Shown here in pieces: positions 34,836 through 43,952 of a DNA stretch of 64,000 nt; the first letter of the stretch is position 1, and every line of letters begins with the position of its first letter. The translations under genes were made by a program, and so were the position numbers. Below the pieces are notes generated by a model. It was not told the DNA's origin and made no database searches. It was given only the letters and a program-made list of their open reading frames with translations. The DNA is from CALCCV01 sp964388665 (GTDB taxonomy: Bacteria; Bdellovibrionota; Bdellovibrionia; Bdellovibrionales; Bdellovibrionaceae): contig CAYMBJ010000013.1 in the NCBI GenBank assembly GCA_964388665.1, positions 1 through 64,000 of the forward strand, read 5' to 3'.

Positions 34836-35975
34836 TCACTCCGTCAAAAGTGTGATGGTCATTGTTTGATTTTGCATTTTGCTATTACTAAATCCTTTAA
34901 ATGGACAAATTTCACCGTAAGCATAAAAGCCTGTGAGCTCAAAACGATCTCCGAGTTCTTCCTTCACCGCTTCCACCTCCTCTTCGGTTTCATCGCCCAT
35001 CACCATAAGGCGTCCAGTGCAACTCAGCAGCAAAGCTAGACCAGGCTTTTTCGTACCATCGTTCTCTAATGCCCACCTGGCTGCGGTTCGCGCTCCATCC
35101 ACCAACTTAGGGGTATTGGCATGCATAAGGCGAATCAGAGTGCCTTCTTGAATGTCACCAGCCAGGAAAAGCGCACCCTCTTCGTTAGACCCGGTCACTG
35201 TGCGGATCACCCCTGTTTCCGACTCATGATCCTTAACCAATGCAATCGGATAACACATAGAGATCCCTGGCTCATTTCTGACGTTTTCAGGAAGATAACT
35301 GTCATAGAAATTTCTGGCATGGCTGCCATCCACTTCACTTAAGATATTGAGGTTGGCGCGAGTCACCTTGCGAACAGGACCAAAGGGTTGCCATCCTCCG
35401 CGGGAACCCGGAGAGACTTTGATATCTGGACCATAAAGGCCAATAGCAACCACGGAACTGTCGGTGACCTCACCCTGCAAGAGTGTATACGTGCACTTGA
35501 ATGCCTTTTCGTCGGAAGCCAGTCCACCTGTGATCAAAACATCTGGACCAAGTACAGACTCCATGCCAGCAAGTAGATCAGATCCCAAAAAGTTCATTCC
35601 TTTTGCCAAGAGAAAAATTCCCTTAAGTCCTGGTCCGCGGAGTTCTTTGGCAAGAATTTCACCAGCGCTCTTTTCAGTCTCATAATTCACATCTACCTTT
35701 GCTGTCTTGGTTTTGGTCGTATCAAATTTAACGCCCGTAATGACCATGGTGTGATTGATGCCATCAGCATTGATATTTCCTGAGGTCGAACAACCCATTG
35801 TCGTTACATTCTGCGGAAACGCCTCCTTGACCAAAGGTCCCAAGCTCCCCGACTCAAAAAGCTCCGGATGGCCAAATAGAAACACCAGATCAGGCTGAAT
35901 CTCGCGGACCGCCTTTAAAGATTCTAGATTTAATGAATTTTTTGTTATGGTCGCTTGTGCCGTTTTCAATTCCAA
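34836..35975 (-). CDS. FIST-domain sensory protein
   Basis: A 379-residue soluble protein with FIST_N (about 30-215, 'LVFLFGHPELF', 'TTMGCSTSGNI', 'GGLASDEKAF') and FIST_C (about 215-370, 'ALLLSCTGRLMVMGDETEEEVEAV' and 'GFYAYGEICPF'). FIST modules are thought to bind small ligands, perhaps amino acids, and usually partner with kinases or cyclases, here the CheA-like kinase immediately downstream. The start is a TTG, with another TTG two codons on, and no strong ribosome-binding site precedes either. Confidence 0.93.
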   Translation of the reverse strand: MELKTAQATITKNSLNLESLKAVREIQPDLVFLFGHPELFESGSLGPLVKEAFPQNVTTMGCSTSGNINADGINHTMVITGVKFDTTKTKTAKVDVNYETEKSAGEILAKELRGPGLKGIFLLAKGMNFLGSDLLAGMESVLGPDVLITGGLASDEKAFKCTYTLLQGEVTDSSVVAIGLYGPDIKVSPGSRGGWQPFGPVRKVTRANLNILSEVDGSHARNFYDSYLPENVRNEPGISMCYPIALVKDHESETGVIRTVTGSNEEGALFLAGDIQEGTLIRLMHANTPKLVDGARTAARWALENDGTKKPGLALLLSCTGRLMVMGDETEEEVEAVKEELGDRFELTGFYAYGEICPFKGFSNSKMQNQTMTITLLTE

Positions 35976-36356
35976 TTTCTTTGTTGTTGGGCAATTAATT
36001 TGCCTACCAGACCTATCGGAATCATCATAAAAATCAGTAGCGCTTGCAGGGCCTACATTTTTAAACTGGAAGAATCAAAGCAGAACAACGAGGCTCCCAA
36101 ATCGAATAAATTACTTTATGACAATTGAACTTACAGAATCGTCCAAAGTTGAGACGCCATTTCACCCAATTCTAAATGTATGAAGTATTCTCCACACAGA
36201 AAGTGTCATTTCAGGGCATGTCAAAAATGAGGACGCTCCTTATTAACTCAGCCGAAAGTAAATTAAGAGCCTCTCCCAAAATTCAGATCTGCTGCGGAAG
36301 TCAGAGTTAATAGTTGAGTTCAAATTTGAGAAAGTCGCGCGATAATATATAATTGC
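35976..36356. other. Intergenic region holding a dispersed repeat
   Basis: About 380 bp between the FIST and SDR genes (both minus strand). No open reading frame with coding character or ribosome-binding site was seen. It carries the second copy of the dispersed repeat (36267-36302) inside a wider inverted repeat (TATTAACTC at 36241-36249 and GAGTTAATA at 36304-36312). The FIST promoter must lie here. Confidence 0.5.
36267..36302. repeat. Dispersed repeat, copy 2
   Basis: Matches the core of the repeat at 22396-22432 (AGAGCCTnTCCCAAAATTCA and on through the GCTGCGGAAG segment) with one mismatch over about 36 bp. Here the right arm of the copy-1 hairpin is absent, but a different 9-bp inverted repeat flanks it. 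Confidence 0.7.
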
Positions 36357-37481
36357 CTACTGAAGAAGACTCATATTGTATTCGGCATCATGGTGTGAAG
36401 ATTGGTTGTACCTACGTTCGGCCTCAGTCTCCCGCTTTCTTAAAAAATAGAAAAAAGGATTCTTAAAAAACTTTGCAGAGCTGTCCGCTCCAGTTTTTCG
36501 AAAAAGTGAGTTCCCCTTGGGTAACCATTTTGCTACAATTGCTGCTCCCGCATTGACAATTTCAGGAAAAAGACTGCCAAACACCATCCGCGTTTTTGCA
36601 GGGAGCGACAGAATGACTTCCGTCTGTCCATCACAGACCGCATCTATGATCTTTTTTGCTGCAGTATCAGCAGACATGGACAGGAACGGCATATTGTCCA
36701 TCGCCGCAAACCAAGCAAATTCCTCTTCATGGTCCCCTTTGAACACAGCTTGAATTGCCGATCCCGTTCTCATAACCGTAGGAAAAGCGGTTGTGATATG
36801 GATGTTGTCTTCTGCCACTTCTGCAGCAAGGCCTTGAGAAAAACCTGCCAGCGCAAATTTAGAAACATCATAGGGAATCATATGTGGAAGCGCAACTTTG
36901 CCTCCGAGCGAGCAAATATTAAGAATGCGACCACCACCTTTGGCGCGAAAGTAAGGAATGATTGTGCGAACTGCATCTATTGTTGCGTACAAGTGAAGCT
37001 GCAACTGAGCATCAAAATCTGCTTTTGTCATGGACTCAAATTTTCCAATCAGAATTGCGCCCGCATTGTTGATCAGCAGATCAATTCCATCCATTTGCAG
37101 TTGCGCTTGACCAATGCTCTCTCGAAGTTGACCGGTATTCGTCACGTCACAGACACTCAAAAAAACACTGGCATTTGGAAAATCACGCAAAATAATTTCT
37201 TGAGCCTTCAAAAGCTCCTCTTCATCTCGCGCGGCAAGAGTCACAGTTGCTCCTTGCTTTACCAAATTCCATGCTAATGAGAGACCAAGGCCACGCGAGC
37301 CTCCCGTGATATAGACACTTTTGTTAAATACATTGAATTGGCTTTTTAATGAGGACAGCCACAATCCAGCCGCAGTAGCACCGAGGGCCGTTGACCACAG
37401 AGGTTTGCGTGAACGCGCCAGGCTCACAGCAGCCATGGTTCCAACAATCACCGCCAATTCCCTTTTTAGTGCATTATTCAT
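36357..37481 (-). CDS. Membrane-associated short-chain dehydrogenase/reductase
   Basis: A 374-residue SDR with an ideal AAAGGAGA before the ATG. An N-terminal hydrophobic stretch (about 8-45) may anchor it. The Rossmann fold shows the cofactor loop 'TGGSRGLG' (59-66), 'NNAG' (137-140), catalytic Ser190, and 'YDVSK' (Tyr203/Lys207). The acidic/basic pattern after beta-2 ('AARDEEE') suggests NADP(H). The C-terminal 100 residues are longer than classical SDRs (about 250) and include 'VILSLPAKTRMVFGSLFPEIVNA', a feature of SDRs acting on lipids or sterols. The substrate is unknown. Monocistronic by spacing, and divergent from the OmpA-like gene. Confidence 0.88.
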   Translation of the reverse strand: MNNALKRELAVIVGTMAAVSLARSRKPLWSTALGATAAGLWLSSLKSQFNVFNKSVYITGGSRGLGLSLAWNLVKQGATVTLAARDEEELLKAQEIILRDFPNASVFLSVCDVTNTGQLRESIGQAQLQMDGIDLLINNAGAILIGKFESMTKADFDAQLQLHLYATIDAVRTIIPYFRAKGGGRILNICSLGGKVALPHMIPYDVSKFALAGFSQGLAAEVAEDNIHITTAFPTVMRTGSAIQAVFKGDHEEEFAWFAAMDNMPFLSMSADTAAKKIIDAVCDGQTEVILSLPAKTRMVFGSLFPEIVNAGAAIVAKWLPKGNSLFRKTGADSSAKFFKNPFFYFLRKRETEAERRYNQSSHHDAEYNMSLLQ

Positions 37482-37760
37482 ATATGTCTCCTTTGGTTGT
37501 GGTCGATGGCTGATTCAGTCAATGGTCCTGACTTATAGAGTATGTCCAGAGCGCAGAATCACCTAGCGAAATGCGACTGCTAAAATATTCTCAACACAAT
37601 CTATGTTTCTCAACAGTCACATTGCTTCAGGCGCATCGGAAAATGCTTAGGAATCTTGTCTTGCTCACTCACGTTGCTTAAACAACTATAACTGAAAACG
37701 AATAGCAAACAGATTTATCCGGTAAGCTACATTTACGTAAACACAAACAATGGAGAAAGT

Positions 37761-38921
37761 ATGAAAACAACAGAATATATCACAACAATCGCTCTTGCGA
37801 CTTTAACATTTGCTTGCGTCACTCTGGCGGCCCCCGCGGTCAATGCGCAGTCCGGAGAGTCTACAATTTCAAGACCAGTGCTTGATTCGTCACAGCTGCC
37901 CATTCGCTACGGTATCGTACCATTTCTAGCGGCAGACGCCGGCTATATGTCTCGCTCCACCGATATTCCTACCGAAGGAGTCCCTGGTTCCTTGAAATTG
38001 TTAGGATCAGGATTTTTTGCTAATGGTAGAGGAGTTGCTGACATTGGTTTTGGTAGACTCAACCAAAAGTTTTCACAAGAAATCGAAGAGGACGAAATTC
38101 TTGTCTCAGACATCTTTGAAATTGGCTTGCGGTATCAAACCGAAGGCAGGTGGCAATTCGGCTTGGTGGGGAATACTTACTTTGAGCAGGGCGACCGCTT
38201 TGCTGCAAATCAAGAAGATGTTCAATTTGCTGGCCTAGCCGCTCATCGTGAATTTAACTTCACGCCCAACTGGGTGGGACGCTTCGGTGCCAAGGTGATG
38301 AATGATCTAAATATTGACTCAGCGGAGGTTCAAGTTGCGGCACTGGATTTCCAATTGGGTTGGAATTTTTCTACTACCAATCAAATGCAAAATATGAGTA
38401 CCGCGACAAAGTATCCTCCAGCCCCGTCACCCACAAGTGCCGCGATGAAACAAGAGCAAGAGAGCGTCACGCCAGAAACCACAGCAGCCGTTAGCGTGGT
38501 CGACATTTACCCCAAACCCCTAAAATCTGAAGTCTTTGATAAAAGCTCCATATTAACTTTCAACAGTGCTTCGGCAAATATCACCTCAGAAAATCAACGC
38601 AGGCTTGAACGTCTTGGAGACCTGCTTTATGAAAATCAAAATCTTTTTGATTATGTTGAATTGATTGGGCACGCCGACAACACTGGATCCGACAGTTACA
38701 ATAGAGCTCTTTCATTGGATCGAGCACAGAGCGTACAGCAGGCACTGGTGCGAGGTGGCCTTCCTGCAATCAAAACCCGAATCATTGCCAAGGGAGAAAT
38801 GGACCCCCTCATTGACTCAGAAAGTCCCATGGACCTTCGGGTGAATCGTCGAGTGGAACTTCGCTTTCATGGCGTGCAAAATACGGCGCGCCTAGAAAGT
38901 TTACTAAACCAGATTGAGTAA
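37761..38921 (+). CDS. OmpA-family outer-membrane protein
   Basis: A 386-residue protein with GGAGAAAG before the ATG and a Sec signal peptide (about 1-29, cleavage after 'AVNA'). Residues about 45-205 are an amphipathic beta-strand region, likely an eight-stranded barrel. A Pro/Thr-rich linker (about 215-250) leads to an OmpA-like peptidoglycan-binding domain (about 265-375: 'LTFNSASANITSENQRRLERLGDLL', 'ELIGHADNTGSDSYNRALSLDRAQSV', 'NRRVEL'). The conserved Asp and Arg that bind meso-diaminopimelate are present. It tethers the outer membrane to the cell wall. Confidence 0.9.
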   Translation: MKTTEYITTIALATLTFACVTLAAPAVNAQSGESTISRPVLDSSQLPIRYGIVPFLAADAGYMSRSTDIPTEGVPGSLKLLGSGFFANGRGVADIGFGRLNQKFSQEIEEDEILVSDIFEIGLRYQTEGRWQFGLVGNTYFEQGDRFAANQEDVQFAGLAAHREFNFTPNWVGRFGAKVMNDLNIDSAEVQVAALDFQLGWNFSTTNQMQNMSTATKYPPAPSPTSAAMKQEQESVTPETTAAVSVVDIYPKPLKSEVFDKSSILTFNSASANITSENQRRLERLGDLLYENQNLFDYVELIGHADNTGSDSYNRALSLDRAQSVQQALVRGGLPAIKTRIIAKGEMDPLIDSESPMDLRVNRRVELRFHGVQNTARLESLLNQIE

Positions 38922-38980
38922 CTAACCTAAAAGCGACAATAATTTTCGGCTAAGCATTTGCCCTAATGACCGGATGACCA

Positions 38981-39016
38981 GCCTCAATTCGATAAAAATG
39001 ATCATCGACTTGAGGC
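38981..39016 (+). terminator. Hairpin downstream of the OmpA-like gene
   Basis: GCCTCAA/TTGAGGC arms with an inner TCGAT/ATCGA pairing form a two-part stem about 60 bases past the stop at 38921. No clear T-tract follows. Confidence 0.35.
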
Positions 39017-39143
39017 AATTCGTCAGAGCTGTTCAGCTGTCGAGTTGGTATGAGTCTTGCTCGATGAGAGATCAAAAGATCCTCGTAAGGCCGTTGAACA
39101 GCTTTACTGAGCCCTATTGGTCCTTAGGTGATTGGAGTTACCC

Positions 39144-40484
39144 GTGAAGTATGCCAAATGCAGCCCATTTTTATCAGCCGTAAAATCTTTAGGCCTTTTG
39201 CTCGGGCTTCTGATGGCACTGTCGGGATGTAAACCCTTTGAAACCAAAACAAATGAAGACCTAAAGAAGCCCGCCGACAATGGTGCGATTGGTGACGAGG
39301 CTACAGGAAACTCAAACACTGAGACAGACCCCCAAGCAACAGCTTCAGCTGAAGAAACTCCTGATCAAGGATCTTCTGATGAAGGCGCTCCCGTCGACGC
39401 TGCAGCTCCCGCTGTTGCTGGTTCTCCTGCAACTTCCACGCAGTCACCCTCTGAAAATCCTTTAGCTTGCGCAGCCGAGGCAGTACCTACGCAAAATTGT
39501 CCAAATTTAGGTGAGCAACAACCTCCTGCGCAACAACCAGCTCCCGCAAAGCAACCAGCTGCTGCGCAGCCACCAACTCCTGCGCAGCCACCAGCTCCTG
39601 CGCAGCCACCAGCTGCTGCGCAACCAACAGCTCCTGCGCAGCCACCAGCTCCTGCGCAGCCGCCAGCTTCTGCGCAACAACAGAACTCTCCTGAACAGCA
39701 GCCTCCCCAAAAGGATGCCAGTAACTCCGCGCTTAGCGATCGCGAGTACAGCAAAGAAGAAATTGAAAAGTTGCCAATCAAGATGTTTGGCGAACGCTAT
39801 GCATTTGACTTGCTACTTTTAACCTATGACGGAAAGACTCCCGATCAAAAATACTGTCGGATGAAGGTTACAGAAGGACAAGCTCTGACTACTATATACA
39901 GCACCCCTTCCAACAAATATGCTGAATACGTGGTGCCTGAAGGAATACTGATTGATGCCATGCTAAAGCAAAAATCCCTCGTATATGTATTGGATATTGT
40001 GCCAGTGAATGAAGGCGAGCACGGCATCCAATATCCAATGGAAAGAATCAAAGGTGATGAGACTATCGACTCTGATTTTCTATACACGAGCAATCGCCTG
40101 ATTTTCGCATTGCTTCCTAATCAAACTAATATTGAAGAAGCGGTCAAAATTCTCAAAGCCCCTGGGATTTGCGGCAATTTTGGTACCTCAAAATTCTTAC
40201 CTAAAATTACAGCTGTGGCAAATGAAGCTGAAAATCAGCTTACCCTAAAAGTAACCTGTGGAACTGAACCAACCAGCATGTTGTCTATGTTTTCGGTAAC
40301 CTTTGATATGCCAACCACTGGTGGAATCATTAGCCCTGCGGCGATCAAATACCAAGTGGAATTGGCAGATCCCACCATAGTTACCGAAAATAACACCACG
40401 AAGAGGTTTCGCTCGTCACGTGAGAGAAAGAGCATAATAGATTACTCTTGCCAGCAACTGCAAAAGTCCCAATACCAAATGTAA
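39144..40484 (+). CDS. Lipoprotein with PAQPPA repeat linker
   Basis: The frame opens at a TTG at 39132. I choose the GTG at 39144, which has GGAG 6 bases upstream and gives a clean signal peptide ending 'LLMALSGC' (lipidated Cys). Residues about 30-110 are acidic and Ser/Thr-rich. Residues about 125-185 are a tandem five-residue repeat of the 'PAPAQ/PPAAQ' type, encoded by a 15-bp DNA repeat and likely a rigid polyproline spacer crossing the periplasm. The C-terminal domain (about 200-445) has four cysteines and no recognised family. The repeat may vary in copy number between strains. Confidence 0.78.
   Translation: MKYAKCSPFLSAVKSLGLLLGLLMALSGCKPFETKTNEDLKKPADNGAIGDEATGNSNTETDPQATASAEETPDQGSSDEGAPVDAAAPAVAGSPATSTQSPSENPLACAAEAVPTQNCPNLGEQQPPAQQPAPAKQPAAAQPPTPAQPPAPAQPPAAAQPTAPAQPPAPAQPPASAQQQNSPEQQPPQKDASNSALSDREYSKEEIEKLPIKMFGERYAFDLLLLTYDGKTPDQKYCRMKVTEGQALTTIYSTPSNKYAEYVVPEGILIDAMLKQKSLVYVLDIVPVNEGEHGIQYPMERIKGDETIDSDFLYTSNRLIFALLPNQTNIEEAVKILKAPGICGNFGTSKFLPKITAVANEAENQLTLKVTCGTEPTSMLSMFSVTFDMPTTGGIISPAAIKYQVELADPTIVTENNTTKRFRSSRERKSIIDYSCQQLQKSQYQM
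39521..39680 (+). repeat. 15-bp coding minisatellite
   Basis: About ten tandem copies of CCAGCTCCTGCGCAG-like units with scattered substitutions, in frame, encoding the PAPAQ spacer of the lipoprotein. Length change by multiples of 15 bp would keep the frame. Confidence 0.85.
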
Positions 40485-40539
40485 TCACAAACTTGCTATT
40501 CAGATAAATTTTGGCTAAATTTTTATTTCAGGAGGAAAT

Positions 40540-42000
40540 ATGGAAAAAAATGGATTTTTTCGATTTCGACTTTTGTTTTTGTCAGCGTTTAGCCTTCTTT
40601 TCTTATGCCTTGAGATGTTTTTTTCATCTCAGGTCGAAGCCGCTCATCAAACTGATTTTGAAAATGCTCTAAAAATTCAGAGCATTCGTGCAGAAGGCTT
40701 TATGATGGCTAATATTTCCCTTCCAGAGGGCCTCCCAGGAAGCGTCGTGGCCTCTCCTTCAAGAATGAGTCCCAATTATTTTTATCACTGGACTCGCGAT
40801 TCGGCTTTGACCATGATGACGGTTTTAGCAATTCATGACCGCAGCTCTGACCAAGAAAAAAAGCATCGCTTGAGGCAGATTCTAAAAGACTATGTGCTTT
40901 TTTCTCGCAAGACTCAGGAAGCCCAGGGCCCCGTGGGCGGCCCTGGCGAGGTTCGCTTCAACCTTGATGGCAGCTCTGACTATTCCGACTGGGCTCGTCC
41001 TCAAAATGATGGTGCGGCGCTTCGCGCCCTGATTCTCACGCGATTCGCAAATGTTCTGCTGAGTTTAGGCGAGCAAGAATTTGTTTTGAATCACATCTAT
41101 CGACCGTATTTACCAGCGTACACAGTTGCCAAGGTGGATTTAGAATATGTAGCTCATCATTGCATGGAGCCATCGTATGATGCTTGGGAAGAGCTATTTG
41201 GGCAGCACTTTTTTCATCGAATTCTGCAGCGACGGGCCCTCTTAGAGGGCGCAGTCTTGGCTGACTCTCTCAACGATCCCTTAGCGGCGCAGTTTTATCG
41301 CCGCCAAGCACGCGCATTGGAGCCAGAAATCAATGCGCATTACGATACCGACAGAGGATATCTTGTTGCCACGCTATTTGAGTCGGGCGGAATCATGCAT
41401 AAAAATTTGCATTTGGACAGCGTCGTCATATTGGGCGCGCTGGTGGCTCAGGGAGCTGATGATTTCTATTCCGTTACTGACGATAGGGTTCTTGCCACAG
41501 TCTTTGAATTGATGCGCACATTTAAGGAACTCTATCCCATCAACGCCAGCGGTGACGGCATTGCCATTGGTCGCTATCCCGAAGATCATTATGACGGCGT
41601 TCACTCTGGCCGCGTCGGCAATCCTTGGTTTCTAACAACGCACGCGTTTGCTGAGCTCTTTCACAGAGCTGCCAATAATTTTACCGAAAAGGGCGAAATC
41701 ACTATCAGCAAAGTGAATCTCAAATTTTTTCAAACTCTCGGCATCGATGTTCGCAGTGAATCTCTTCCTCTGAAACTTTCGGCGAACTCCAAAGAGTTTG
41801 ATCAAATCGTCAACGAATTGCGAATTCAAGGCGATGGCTTTTTTAAGCGTAGCCTCAGACACATGAACCAAGAGTCTGGCGTCATGTCAGAGCAACTCAA
41901 TCGCGACACTGGCATCATGCAAGGTGCCCGCGACCTAACCTGGTCGTACGCCAGCTTTATAGATGCATATTTGAGCCGACCCCAGGCCAACACCAGGTAA
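40540..42000 (+). CDS. Secreted GH15 glucoamylase-like glycoside hydrolase
   Basis: A 486-residue exported enzyme with an ideal CAGGAGGAAAT before the ATG and a Sec signal peptide (about 1-34, cleavage after 'VEA'). The (alpha/alpha)6 barrel of family GH15 is recognisable from 'YFYHWTRDSALT' (substrate-binding Arg86-Asp87), 'RPQNDGAALRA' (153-163), the catalytic-acid region 'YDAWEE' (Glu217/218), 'GNPWFLTT' and the catalytic-base region 'MSEQLNRDTG' (Glu451). It should release glucose from the non-reducing ends of alpha-glucans such as starch or glycogen. Export suggests use of external polymer, or of prey glycogen if the host is predatory. The lytic transglycosylase gene follows on the same strand. 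Confidence 0.93.
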   Translation: MEKNGFFRFRLLFLSAFSLLFLCLEMFFSSQVEAAHQTDFENALKIQSIRAEGFMMANISLPEGLPGSVVASPSRMSPNYFYHWTRDSALTMMTVLAIHDRSSDQEKKHRLRQILKDYVLFSRKTQEAQGPVGGPGEVRFNLDGSSDYSDWARPQNDGAALRALILTRFANVLLSLGEQEFVLNHIYRPYLPAYTVAKVDLEYVAHHCMEPSYDAWEELFGQHFFHRILQRRALLEGAVLADSLNDPLAAQFYRRQARALEPEINAHYDTDRGYLVATLFESGGIMHKNLHLDSVVILGALVAQGADDFYSVTDDRVLATVFELMRTFKELYPINASGDGIAIGRYPEDHYDGVHSGRVGNPWFLTTHAFAELFHRAANNFTEKGEITISKVNLKFFQTLGIDVRSESLPLKLSANSKEFDQIVNELRIQGDGFFKRSLRHMNQESGVMSEQLNRDTGIMQGARDLTWSYASFIDAYLSRPQANTR

Positions 42001-42196
42001 TAACCATTTGAGATTAAGAGACGATCGCAGAAAAAGACAAAAATCGTCACTTATTTACAAATTCTTCAACTCGCTTCCTGCGGCTGCCAATAGATTAGAT
42101 CCTGGATAGGCAAGGTTGTTGCGTACGTATATAGGTAATGAAGAATACCTATTTGAGACTCTTTGACGACAATTTTACAGTAATCAGGAGGCGGTC

Positions 42197-43816
42197 GTGA
42201 CGAAAATCGCCCGCCTGGCCATGATTGCAAAATCTTGTTTCAAAACCACCGTCAAAGTCCTGAGACCCATCTTTGCCTTGATAGTCAGTTTTACGATGGG
42301 TGTAGCCAGCGTGATTTTGGTCCAAAAATTTATGACACCTCAAGCACCGGGCATTGACTCAGTCCATGCCTCACCTCGAGTGCTTGACTACGCCGCCAGT
42401 GGCGCCGATGACTCTGAAGACTCAGATGATTCAGTCAGCGATTCTGACGGTTATGCCGCTATAGGACAGTTTCTCGATTCAGCGACTGACTGGACGACAG
42501 AGCTTTTTTCTGAACTCCGCCACGATGTGAGCAATGGGGAAAACTCTGGGGACACAGCAGGACAAGACTCTCCAGAACCCTTTTGGCAAGCCGCGCTTTC
42601 GCTCGAGAATCCATTCAATCTCAATTTCTTTGAAATCGAAAATATTGAACCTGAGGCCGCCCCCAAGATCACTCAAGAGACTGTCGACCAAATTCTTTCT
42701 GATTCTGAGAATCGAATTGGTCCAGAATTTGAAATTCCCGAGGGAATCTACAACCAGACTAAATTTTGGTTTCGGATCTATACCGAGTTTGACTCCACCA
42801 AAAAGGTGATTCACCACTCCTTACATCCCCATATTGTCTATGACGTTATCGATATCACTGATACCTTGGCACTTCCCGCCCGCGCCAAGTGGCTCAACAC
42901 TGTCAAAGCCGAAAAACTCGTGGCCAAACGAGTTCAGCAGATTCGCCTGAAACTCCTCAAGATGTCACGAAAGGCCACTAAAGATTACACCGACGAAGAA
43001 AAACAATGGTGGAATTCTCTCGCGGACCTCAAGGGAAATCGCAAAAAAATTCTCCAAACAGCCGCGGGCAACCTACGGGTTCAAACAGGGCAAAAGAACT
43101 TCTTTGAAAATGGTTTGTTAATCAGTGGACGCTATTTGGAAGGTATGGAGCAAATCTTTGAATCGTACAATGTACCAAAAGAGTTTACGCGCCTACCCTT
43201 TGTGGAATCCAGCTTTGTAATTGGCGCGACCAGCAAAGTTGGCGCAGCTGGCATTTGGCAATTCATGCCCACCATTGGACGTAAATTCATGATGGTCACG
43301 GACCGCATTGATGAGCGACGCAATCCGTGGAAGGCCACTCATGCTGCCGCAAAACTCTTAAAAGAAAATTACTCTATCCTTCATAAAAAATGGGGTCTCG
43401 CTCTAACCGCTTATAATCATGGCCCTGGTGGCGTAAAGCGAGCCATCAAGAAGACCGGATCAACTGACATTGCAAAAATCGTAAAGACATACAGATCCAA
43501 GAGCTTTGATTTTGCTTCAGCGAATTTTTTTACATCTTTTTTGGCCGCACTCCATGCGCAAATGTATCGCGATATTCTCTGGCCAAACTTAGAGACGGAA
43601 CCAGCCCTTCAGTATGGCACTGTGGCCTTAGGCAGGTCTTATTCCACCAAAAAATTGCTGCAGATAACTAAAATGGAGCCAGACGAAATCTTGCTCTACA
43701 ATCCAGAACTGGACCGCGTATTTCAGCGCAAGCTAACCATTCCGCGCCGATTTCAACTGTATCTTCCGTTAGAAGCACAGTTGCACCTGCACAAGCGGCT
43801 CGCCTACATTCGGTAG
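42197..43816 (+). CDS. mltD: MltD-like membrane-anchored lytic transglycosylase
   Basis: A 539-residue enzyme starting at a GTG with CAGGAGG upstream. It has an N-terminal anchor (about 22-45), then an acidic low-complexity linker (Asp/Ser-rich, about 66-90). The catalytic SLT domain lies at about 310-440, with the catalytic Glu in 'LPFVESSF' (Glu337), 'SKVGAAGIWQFMPTIGRKF' and 'LALTAYNHGPGGV'. It cleaves the MurNAc-GlcNAc bond of peptidoglycan with formation of 1,6-anhydroMurNAc. The C-terminal 60 residues ('YSTKKLLQITKMEPDEILLYNPEL') resemble an atypical LysM-like tail rather than the usual repeats. The roughly 260-residue N-terminal region before the SLT domain is larger than in E. coli MltD. 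Confidence 0.88.
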   Translation: MTKIARLAMIAKSCFKTTVKVLRPIFALIVSFTMGVASVILVQKFMTPQAPGIDSVHASPRVLDYAASGADDSEDSDDSVSDSDGYAAIGQFLDSATDWTTELFSELRHDVSNGENSGDTAGQDSPEPFWQAALSLENPFNLNFFEIENIEPEAAPKITQETVDQILSDSENRIGPEFEIPEGIYNQTKFWFRIYTEFDSTKKVIHHSLHPHIVYDVIDITDTLALPARAKWLNTVKAEKLVAKRVQQIRLKLLKMSRKATKDYTDEEKQWWNSLADLKGNRKKILQTAAGNLRVQTGQKNFFENGLLISGRYLEGMEQIFESYNVPKEFTRLPFVESSFVIGATSKVGAAGIWQFMPTIGRKFMMVTDRIDERRNPWKATHAAAKLLKENYSILHKKWGLALTAYNHGPGGVKRAIKKTGSTDIAKIVKTYRSKSFDFASANFFTSFLAALHAQMYRDILWPNLETEPALQYGTVALGRSYSTKKLLQITKMEPDEILLYNPELDRVFQRKLTIPRRFQLYLPLEAQLHLHKRLAYIR

Positions 43817-43880
43817 TTTGCGAACCGAATCCCGCATTTGGTAAAATGAATCTGTATCATTTGTATGAGGCGTTATCTGA

Positions 43881-43898
43881 AGAGTGACATCTCACTCT
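43881..43898 (+). terminator. Hairpin between convergent genes
   Basis: A perfect 7-bp stem AGAGTGA/TCACTCT with a 4-base loop, followed by CTCTTTG, lies 65 bases after the transglycosylase stop and 55 bases before the helicase stop on the other strand. Confidence 0.45.
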
Positions 43899-43952
43899 CT
43901 TTGATGAATTCAAGACCCGCAAAAGGGGTGGTTATTGGAGAATGTATTGTAA

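Noticed and set aside
39521..39680. Possible CRISPR-like tandem repeat
   Set aside because: Units are contiguous 15-bp coding repeats with no spacers, in frame with a lipoprotein.
39365..39781. Antisense frame encoding a Gly/Cys/Ala repeat protein
   Set aside because: It is the mirror of the proline-repeat coding minisatellite in the lipoprotein gene and has no start signal.
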